This document shows positions 58,507-64,000 of a stretch of DNA of 64,000 nt, piece by piece. Location: contig NZ_JOHS01000001.1 of the NCBI RefSeq assembly GCF_000725625.1, positions 186,001-250,000 on the forward strand. The letters run 5' to 3'. Below the pieces are notes generated by a model. It ran no database searches. It saw only the letters and a list, made by a program, of their open reading frames with translations, and had not been told where the DNA came from. The stretch's first letter is position 1. Each line of letters begins with the position of its first letter. Origin of the DNA: Streptomyces sp. NRRL F-6676 (GTDB lineage Bacteria > Actinomycetota > Actinomycetes > Streptomycetales > Streptomycetaceae). The translations under genes were made by a program, and so were the position numbers.

Positions 58507-59220
58507 TCACTCCCAGACGACGACGTTCCGCCGCACGGGCACCGCGTCCGAGTTGGACGCGAACAGCTCCGGGGAACGGCTGCGAAGCTGCTCGATGTCC
58601 TCGAAGACCGCCCGCAGATGCCCGCGCATGGTCGTGCGGGCGCGCTCGATGTCGTGGTCGAGAACGGCGCGGAGGATGTCCTCGTGCTGGTCGGCGAAGA
58701 ACCGCGGCGAGCCCACCTCGTACAGCCCGAGGCGCCGCGCCCGGTCGAGATGGCCCTTGGCGGAGACCACCGTGGACCACGCGCTGCCGTGGCTGCTGAG
58801 CCGCAGCAGCCCGCGGTGGAACTCCTCGTCGAGCCCGAAGAACTCCTCCACGTCGATCCCGGGCCGCTGCTGCCGGGCGATGTTCTCGCGCAGCTCCGCG
58901 ACGAGCCCGGGGTCCGGGTCGGCGGGCAGGTCGTCGAGGGCCGCCAGCTCCACCGCCTCGCGCAGGAACTGGGCGTCGGCGACCCGCGCCGGGTCGACGC
59001 GCGAGACGAACGAGCCCACCTGCGGGAAGACCTGGACGAGCCCCTCCTCGGCGAGCAGGATCAGGCTCTCGCGCACCGGGGTGCGGCTCACGCCGAGGGC
59101 GGCGGCCAGCTCGTTCTCCGACAGCGCGCTGCCGGGCGGCAGCTCCAGCGTCAGCACCCTGCGCCTGAGCGTCTCGTAGACGACGCGGCGACTGGTGCGC
59201 CGCCTGTCGGATCCAGCCAT
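58507..59220 (-). CDS. GntR-family (FCD/FadR-type) repressor of the sugar-acid cluster
   Basis: A 237-residue regulator. The winged helix ([40 protein letters not shown]) is followed by the FCD ligand-binding domain with helices ([38 protein letters not shown]). The metal-binding Asp/His pattern of FCD proteins is plausible. It is divergent from manD, and the perfect 22-base palindrome (59282-59303) between them contains TTGTATACAA, typical of GntR operators. It should repress the catabolic operon until the sugar acid binds. Confidence 0.92.
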   Translation of the reverse strand: MAGSDRRRTSRRVVYETLRRRVLTLELPPGSALSENELAAALGVSRTPVRESLILLAEEGLVQVFPQVGSFVSRVDPARVADAQFLREAVELAALDDLPADPDPGLVAELRENIARQQRPGIDVEEFFGLDEEFHRGLLRLSSHGSAWSTVVSAKGHLDRARRLGLYEVGSPRFFADQHEDILRAVLDHDIERARTTMRGHLRAVFEDIEQLRSRSPELFASNSDAVPVRRNVVVWE

Positions 59221-59281
59221 GCCGTCACTGTAGTCGACAGCCCTGGTGCACTAGTACTCCACTCTTGACCACCCCGTCGGC

Positions 59282-59303
59282 CAGTGCTTGTATACAAGCA
59301 CTG
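59282..59303. promoter_or_regulatory. GntR operator: perfect 22-bp palindrome
   Basis: CAGTGCTTGTA (59282-59292) is followed at once by TACAAGCACTG (59293-59303), a perfect palindrome with core TTGTATACAA. It lies 27 bases before manD and 61 bases before the GntR start, exactly where an operator controlling both divergent transcripts should be. A TTGACC at 59265-59270 may be a -35, but the -10 is unclear. Confidence 0.8.
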
Positions 59304-59330
59304 TTATGCCACTGCGACGGGAGTAGGACC

Positions 59331-60539
59331 ATGAGCCGGATCGAACGTGCCGAGGTGTTCGTGGCGTCACCCGGACGCAACTTCGTCACCCTGCGGCTGA
59401 CGACCTCGGACGGCGTCACCGGCCTGGGCGACGCCACCCTGAACGGCCGCGAACTCGCCGTCGCCAGCTACCTCCGCGACCACGTCGCCCCCCTGCTGAT
59501 CGGCCGCGACCCGGCCCGCATCGAGGACATCTGGCAGTACCTCTACCGGGGCGCGTACTGGCGCCGGGGCCCGGTCACCATGACCGCGATCTCCGCCGTC
59601 GACACCGCCCTGTGGGACATCAAGGGCAAGGTCGCCGGACTGCCCGTCTACCAGCTCCTCGGCGGCCGCTCCCGCGACGGCGTCCTCGTCTACTCCCACG
59701 CCAGCGGCACCGACGTACCCTCCCTCCTCGACGACGTCGCCCGCTTCCGCGAGCTGGGCTACAAGGCGATCCGCGCCCAGGCCGCCGTGCCCGGCGTCCC
59801 CGGCAGCTACGGCGTCCGCGTCGGCCCCGTCTACGAGCCCGCCGCCCACTCCCTGCCCGAGGAGCAGCCCTGGTCCACCGAGGCCTACCTGGACTTCGCG
59901 CCCACCTACCTGGAGGCCGTCCGCGACCGCTTCGGGTTCGACTTCCACCTCCTGCACGACGTGCACCACCGGCTCACCCCGATCGAGGCCGCCCGGTTCG
60001 GCAAGCGGGTGGAGGACTGCCGGCTGTTCTGGATGGAGGACCCGACCCCGGTCGAGAACCAGGAGTCCTTCCGCCTCATCCGGCAGCACACCACGACCCC
60101 CCTCGCCGTCGGCGAGGTGCTCAGCTCCATCTGGGACGTCCAGCACCTCATCACCGAACAGCTCATCGACTACGTCCGCACCACCGTCGTGCACGCCGGC
60201 GGCATCACCCACCTGCGGCGCATCTTCGACCTGGCCGCGCTCTACCAGGTCCGCACCGGCTCCCACGGCGCCGCCGACCTGTCACCCGTCACCCTCGCCG
60301 CGGCCGTCCACCTCGACACCGCCGTCCCCAACTTCGGCATCCAGGAGTACATGCCGCACGTCGAGGAGACCGGGGAGGTCTTCCGCAGCGAGGTGCGCTA
60401 CGCCGACGGCATGCTGCACGTCGGAGAGGCCCCCGGGCTCGGCGTCGAGTACGACGAGAAGGCCGCCGAGCGCTTCCCCTACGACCCCCGCTATCTGCCC
60501 GTCGCCCGCCGCCTCGACGGCTCGGTCCACGACTGGTGA
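59331..60539 (+). CDS. manD: D-mannonate dehydratase, ManD family (enolase superfamily)
   Basis: A 402-residue enolase-superfamily enzyme dehydrating D-mannonate (or low-efficiency D-gluconate/D-mannonate variant) to 2-keto-3-deoxygluconate. It has the ManD pattern [40 protein letters not shown], metal ligands in LLHDVHHR and WMEDPTP and AVGEV, and the terminal VHDW. GGGAG precedes the ATG at 59331. It heads the operon controlled by the GntR operator. ManD members vary in efficiency; the low-efficiency group is often linked to L-gulonate or L-idonate pathways. Confidence 0.93.
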   Translation: MSRIERAEVFVASPGRNFVTLRLTTSDGVTGLGDATLNGRELAVASYLRDHVAPLLIGRDPARIEDIWQYLYRGAYWRRGPVTMTAISAVDTALWDIKGKVAGLPVYQLLGGRSRDGVLVYSHASGTDVPSLLDDVARFRELGYKAIRAQAAVPGVPGSYGVRVGPVYEPAAHSLPEEQPWSTEAYLDFAPTYLEAVRDRFGFDFHLLHDVHHRLTPIEAARFGKRVEDCRLFWMEDPTPVENQESFRLIRQHTTTPLAVGEVLSSIWDVQHLITEQLIDYVRTTVVHAGGITHLRRIFDLAALYQVRTGSHGAADLSPVTLAAAVHLDTAVPNFGIQEYMPHVEETGEVFRSEVRYADGMLHVGEAPGLGVEYDEKAAERFPYDPRYLPVARRLDGSVHDW

Positions 60540-60546
60540 GGACCCC

Positions 60547-62025
60547 GTGACCCAGCAGCACACCCCGAGCGACCTGAGCCGGGACAGCCTCTCCCGGCTC
60601 GCCCCCGCACACCGCCCGCTCGTCGACCCCCGCGAACTGCGGCCGCGCACCGTCCACTTCGGTCCCGGCGCCTTCCACCGGGCCCACCAGGCCCTCTACA
60701 CCGAGACGGCCGCCGCGCGCTCCGGCGAACCCTGGGGCATCGTCGCCGTCGCCCCGCGCTCCGCGGAGACGACCGCCGCCCTGCGCGCGCAGGACTGCCT
60801 GTACTCGGTCACCGAGCGCGCGCCGGGAGGGGCCCGTACGCGCGTGGTCGGCGCCCTGGTCGGTGCGCTGACGATGCGCCCCGACGCCGGCCGCGTCGAT
60901 GCGCTGCTCGCCTCGGCCGAGGTCACCACGGTCACCCTCACCGTGACCGAGAAGGGCTACGCCCGGGACGCCGAGACCGGCGGACTGGACGCGGCGGCGC
61001 CCGGCATCGACGCCGACCTCGCGGCCACGGCCGGGAGGGGCACGGCCGGCATGGTCACCGTCGTCGGCCGGCTCGCCGCGTCCCTCGCCGTCCGTTTCCG
61101 CGGCTCGGCGGCCCCGCTCTCCGTCGTCTCCTGCGACAACGCGGCGGGGAACGGGAGGGCACTGGCCCGTGTCCTGCGCGAGTTCGTCGAACGCTCCGCC
61201 TGGCCCGACCGGCGGCCGCTGCTGGACTGGCTCGCCGCCGAGGTCGCCTTCCCCGACACCGTCGTCGACCGCATCGTCCCCGCCACGACGGACGAGGACC
61301 GCGAGGGCGCGTCCGCGGCGCTCGGCGTGCGCGACGCGCTGCCCGTCGCCGGGGAGCCCTACCGGCAGTGGGTGCTCCAGGACTCCTTCCGCGCGGAGCG
61401 CCCGCCCTGGGAACACGGCGGTGCGCTCCTCGTGCCGGACGTCGCCCCGTACCAGCTCACCAAGCTGCGCCTGCTCAACGGGGCGCACTCCGCCATGGCC
61501 TATGTCGGCGCGGCCGCCGGCTGCCGGACCGTGGCCGAGGTGATGGAGACGGAGTGGGGGGAGCGGCTGGTCCGCGCCTTCTGCGCGGAGGTGGCCCCCA
61601 CGCTGCCCCCGGGCGGTCCCGACCCGGCGCGCTACACCGACGACCTCGTCGAACGGTTCCGCAACCCGGCGATGCGGCACCTGTTGCGGCAGATCGGGTC
61701 CGACGGGTCCCTGAAGATTCCGGAGCGGTGGGTGGGGCCGTTGCGCACGCTTCGCGCGGCGGGGGCCGGCACGCCGGTACTCGAACTGGCGCTGGCGGCA
61801 TGGGCGGACGCCACCCGCCCGGGCGCGGACGGCCGTCAGCTCCACGGCACGACCGATCCGGCGGCGGAGGCGCTCGCGCGGTGCGGGGAGGCCGGTGATC
61901 CGGCCTCAGTCGTCGGCCGGCTGCTGACGACGATCGGCGCGGCGGATCTGGCGGGCGCGCCGGATCTCGTCGCGGCCGTGGCCGACCGCCTTCCCGCGCT
62001 GCGCGCGGGGCGCGTCGAGCTCTGA
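60547..62025 (+). CDS. uxuB: Mannitol/mannonate dehydrogenase family, fructuronate reductase-like (UxuB)
   Basis: A 492-residue polyol/mannonate dehydrogenase reducing D-fructuronate to D-mannonate with NAD(P)H. The N-terminal FGPGAFHRAHQALY is typical, and KLRLLNGAHSAMAYVG carries the catalytic Lys, Asn and His. The GTG at 60547 lies seven bases after manD with GAGG as ribosome site, so they are co-transcribed. Its product is the ManD substrate. Members of the family also act on altronate or mannitol; the context favours fructuronate. Confidence 0.9.
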   Translation: MTQQHTPSDLSRDSLSRLAPAHRPLVDPRELRPRTVHFGPGAFHRAHQALYTETAAARSGEPWGIVAVAPRSAETTAALRAQDCLYSVTERAPGGARTRVVGALVGALTMRPDAGRVDALLASAEVTTVTLTVTEKGYARDAETGGLDAAAPGIDADLAATAGRGTAGMVTVVGRLAASLAVRFRGSAAPLSVVSCDNAAGNGRALARVLREFVERSAWPDRRPLLDWLAAEVAFPDTVVDRIVPATTDEDREGASAALGVRDALPVAGEPYRQWVLQDSFRAERPPWEHGGALLVPDVAPYQLTKLRLLNGAHSAMAYVGAAAGCRTVAEVMETEWGERLVRAFCAEVAPTLPPGGPDPARYTDDLVERFRNPAMRHLLRQIGSDGSLKIPERWVGPLRTLRAAGAGTPVLELALAAWADATRPGADGRQLHGTTDPAAEALARCGEAGDPASVVGRLLTTIGAADLAGAPDLVAAVADRLPALRAGRVEL

Positions 62026-62053
62026 CGCGGAGCGTCGGGGGCGGGTGGGTTCG

Positions 62054-62173
62054 GCGGGTGCGGGTGCGGCGTGGCTGGTCGCGCAGTTCCCCGCGCCCCT
62101 GAAAGGCGCCTGCGGGGCCATAGGAGCGCGGGGAACCGCGCGAGCGACCACGACCTACCCGCACCCGCCCACC
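62054..62173. repeat. Streptomyces dispersed inverted-repeat element
   Basis: GGTCGCGCAGTTCCCCGCGC (from 62077) and GCGCGGGGAACCGCGCGAG (62126-62144) form imperfect arms, flanked by GCGGGTGCGGGTG (about 62055) and its complement CACCCGC near 62160. The same kind of repeat element occurs in many Streptomyces intergenic regions and at the end of the condensation-domain gene. It lies between uxuB and the MFS gene inside the operon and may attenuate or stabilise the transcript. Confidence 0.7.
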
Positions 62174-62233
62174 TGCCGTACCCCCCCACCCGCCGTACCC
62201 CCCACCCCCTTTGGCGATTCAAGGAGGCACACG

Positions 62234-63622
62234 ATGACGCACACCACCCAGGCCCCGCCCGGCAGGGCGAGCCGTAGTACCCGGGACCTCACCCGCGCCG
62301 CCGTGTCCGGGTGGCTCGGTACGGCGATGGAGTTCATGGACTTCCAGCTCTACTCGCTCGCCGCGGCCGTCGTCTTCAACCAGATCTTCTTCCCGGACGT
62401 CAGCCCCGCCATCGGCCTGATCGCCGCGATGGCGACCTACGGCGTCGGGTACGTCGCCCGTCTCGCCGGCGCCGTCTACTTCGGTCGCCTCGGCGACCGG
62501 ATCGGCCGCAAGAAGGTGCTGTTCGTCACCATCGTGCTGATGGGCGCGTCCACCACCCTCATCGGCGCCCTGCCGTCGTACGCCACCATCGGCATCGCCG
62601 CCCCGGTCCTGCTCGTCGCGTTCCGCCTGATCCAGGGCTTCGGCGCCGGCGCGGAGATCGCGGGCGCCACCGCGATGCTGACCGAGTACGCCCCGTCCGG
62701 CCGCCGGGGACTGATCTCCTCCCTGGTCTCGCTGGGTACCAACTCCGGCACACTGGCCGCCTCCGGGCTGTGGGCCGTGCTCCTCGCCACCCTCTCCGAG
62801 GACCAGATGCTCGCCTGGGGCTGGCGCCTGCCGTTCCTGTGCAGCTTCCTGCTGCTGCTCTTCGCCGTGTGGCTGCGCACCCACCTCAAGGAGAGCCCGG
62901 TCTTCGAGCAACGCCCCGACGTGGTCGACGGCGTCGCGCTCTCCCGCGAAGAGCTGAAGGCCGACGGCGGTGCCGGGACGGAGTCCGGCGCGCACGCCCT
63001 GGAGGCCGGGCTGCGCCAGCGCAAGGGCCGGGCCTTCTTCCTCGCGCTCGGTCTGCGCTTCGGCCAGGCCGGCAACTCGGGGCTCATCCAGACCTTCCTG
63101 GTCGGCTACCTCGCCACCACCCTCATGGTGGACCGCTCCGTGCCCACCACCGCCATCGTCTACGGCTCACTGCTCGGTTTCGTCACCGTGCCGGTCGTCG
63201 GGCTGCTCGGCGACCGCTTCGGCCGCCGGCCCGTCTACCTCGCGCTGACCGCGCTCACCATGGTCGTCGCCGTGCCCCTGATGTACGTGATCGCCAACGG
63301 CGGCACCGTGGCGCTCACGATCGCGGTCGTCCTCGCCCTCAACATCGGTGTCCTCGGACTGTTCTCGCTGGAGAGCGTCACCATGGCCGAACTCTTCGGC
63401 TCCCGCACCCGGTTCACCCAGCTCGCCGTCGCCAAGGAGATCGGCGGCATGCTGGCCACCGCCGTCGGACCCGTCATCGCGGCGTCGCTGACCGCCGCCA
63501 CCCACCACTGGTGGCCGATCGCCGCGATGCTCGTCGGCTACTCCCTCATCACGCTCGTCTCCGCCTGGCTCTCACCCGAGACGAAGGGGCGCGACCTCGT
63601 CGGACTGGAGGACGCGGCATGA
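62234..63622 (+). CDS. MFS transporter, metabolite:H+ symporter type (sugar-acid uptake)
   Basis: A 462-residue carrier with 12 predicted helices. It has GRLGDRIGRKKVLF (motif A), RLIQGFGAGAEIAGATAMLT, GLISSLVSLGTNSG, DRFGRRPVYLALT and the MHS-type PETKGRDL end. AAGGAGG lies six bases before the ATG at 62234; a GTG at 62045 would add repeat-encoded residues and is rejected. Its operon places it as the importer of the acid sugar (L-gulonate, L-idonate or hexuronate). It overlaps the next start by ATGA. Confidence 0.92.
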   Translation: MTHTTQAPPGRASRSTRDLTRAAVSGWLGTAMEFMDFQLYSLAAAVVFNQIFFPDVSPAIGLIAAMATYGVGYVARLAGAVYFGRLGDRIGRKKVLFVTIVLMGASTTLIGALPSYATIGIAAPVLLVAFRLIQGFGAGAEIAGATAMLTEYAPSGRRGLISSLVSLGTNSGTLAASGLWAVLLATLSEDQMLAWGWRLPFLCSFLLLLFAVWLRTHLKESPVFEQRPDVVDGVALSREELKADGGAGTESGAHALEAGLRQRKGRAFFLALGLRFGQAGNSGLIQTFLVGYLATTLMVDRSVPTTAIVYGSLLGFVTVPVVGLLGDRFGRRPVYLALTALTMVVAVPLMYVIANGGTVALTIAVVLALNIGVLGLFSLESVTMAELFGSRTRFTQLAVAKEIGGMLATAVGPVIAASLTAATHHWWPIAAMLVGYSLITLVSAWLSPETKGRDLVGLEDAA

Positions 63623-64000
63623 AGGCCGTCGTCGTACACGGTGCCGGTGATCTGCGCATCGACCAGCTGCCCGATCCGGTCCCCGGCCCCGGCGAGGTGC
63701 TCGTCGCCATGGAGTGGGGCGGGATCTGCGGCTCCGACCTGGCGTACTGGCGGCACGGTGGCTCCGGTACGGCCGTGCTCAAGCACCCCATGGTGCTCGG
63801 GCACGAGGTCGCCGGGCGGGTCGTCCGCACGGGGCCCGGTGTGCGCGGCTTCGAGGGCGGGCAGCCGGTCGCCGTCCATCCGGCCCGGGTGGTCGGGGAC
63901 GAGGTGCTGCCGGAGCGGATCGCCGGACGCACCAACCTCCATGCCCGGGTACGGTACTTCGGCTCCGCTGCCTTCGATCCGCACACCGACGGCGGGTTCA
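63619..64000 (+). CDS. Zinc alcohol dehydrogenase, L-idonate/L-gulonate 5-dehydrogenase-like (3' end outside window)
   Basis: The first 127 residues of a medium-chain dehydrogenase. Catalytic zinc ligands are C37 (GGICGSD) and H62-E63 (LGHEVAG). VRYFGSAAFDPHTDGGF matches the IdnD family. The structural-zinc lobe HPARVVGDEVLPERIAGRTN has V92, E95, P98 and H108 where IdnD has four cysteines, so no structural zinc can bind. The ATG overlaps the MFS stop (ATGA). It would oxidise L-gulonate or L-idonate at C5 to D-fructuronate or 5-ketogluconate, feeding UxuB and ManD. The gene continues beyond the window. Confidence 0.85.
   Translation, partial: MKAVVVHGAGDLRIDQLPDPVPGPGEVLVAMEWGGICGSDLAYWRHGGSGTAVLKHPMVLGHEVAGRVVRTGPGVRGFEGGQPVAVHPARVVGDEVLPERIAGRTNLHARVRYFGSAAFDPHTDGGF

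Noticed and set aside
62045..62233. N-terminal extension of the MFS protein from a GTG at 62045
   Set aside because: These residues derive from the dispersed repeat. AAGGAGG before 62234 marks the real start.

Overview
The window is a high-GC actinobacterial chromosome segment, almost certainly from a Streptomyces: GC-rich third codon positions throughout, many GTG starts, a GlcP-type glucose permease, a long-form Gap2 glyceraldehyde-3-phosphate dehydrogenase, LAL-type LuxR regulators, MmyB-like XRE regulators and a dispersed inverted repeat characteristic of the genus. The mixture of regulators, lone enzymes and gene remnants suggests a chromosome arm. About 53 protein-coding genes and two pseudogenes are supported. 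I see no rRNA, tRNA, CRISPR array, insertion sequence or origin.

Region by region. 1-11.5 kb: three large LuxR (LAL) ATPase regulators (one cut by the window edge) interleaved with OsmC peroxiredoxin, aldehyde dehydrogenase, an XRE regulator and a divergent nitroreductase/HxlR pair. 11.6-15.6 kb: a truncated ECF sigma factor, MarR and ArsR regulators, an SDR oxidoreductase with a strong promoter/operator, a VOC protein and a decayed SDR pseudogene. 15.6-22.2 kb: central sugar metabolism (GlcP, Gap2, Pgm) plus an orphan CoxM-like FAD protein. 22.2-28.9 kb: P450, membrane and small hydrophobic proteins, a PRC-barrel protein, a discoidin-fold protein, and two secreted cell-wall proteins (SH3-like and NlpC/P60). 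29-32.7 kb: a 1246-residue HTH-STAND-WD40 receptor with 14 WD40 repeats. 32.8-42.5 kb: a stand-alone condensation-domain protein, a DUF5997/LysR-like pair, a small kinase, a Ser/Thr kinase with a beta-propeller sensor, an F420 LLM oxidoreductase, two small stress-type proteins and an MMPL exporter. 42.6-46.8 kb: a polyamine-type ABC operon (A-D-B-C order) from a clear promoter. 47-51.8 kb: a histone-like Lys/Ala-rich protein and a divergent signalling module (HTH-like protein and CheY-like regulator facing a CHASE3 histidine kinase and a receiver-PP2C phosphatase). 52-58.4 kb: a secreted two-discoidin beta-helix protein, GNAT, a methyltransferase remnant, a divergent SDR/XRE pair and a Sir2 deacylase. 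58.5-64 kb: a GntR regulator divergent from manD, a fructuronate-reductase-like gene, an MFS transporter and an IdnD-like dehydrogenase, which together fit L-gulonate/L-idonate or hexuronate catabolism.

The most coherent biology is the last cluster. Sugar-acid uptake by the MFS carrier, oxidation by the IdnD-like enzyme to D-fructuronate, reduction to D-mannonate, then dehydration to 2-keto-3-deoxygluconate would be repressed by the GntR protein at a perfect 22-bp palindrome. The IdnD-like enzyme has lost all four structural-zinc cysteines. Other points of note are the 14-bladed STAND receptor, the truncated ECF sigma factor, two gene remnants, and recurrent GTGAC/GTCAC motifs beside the LAL regulators.
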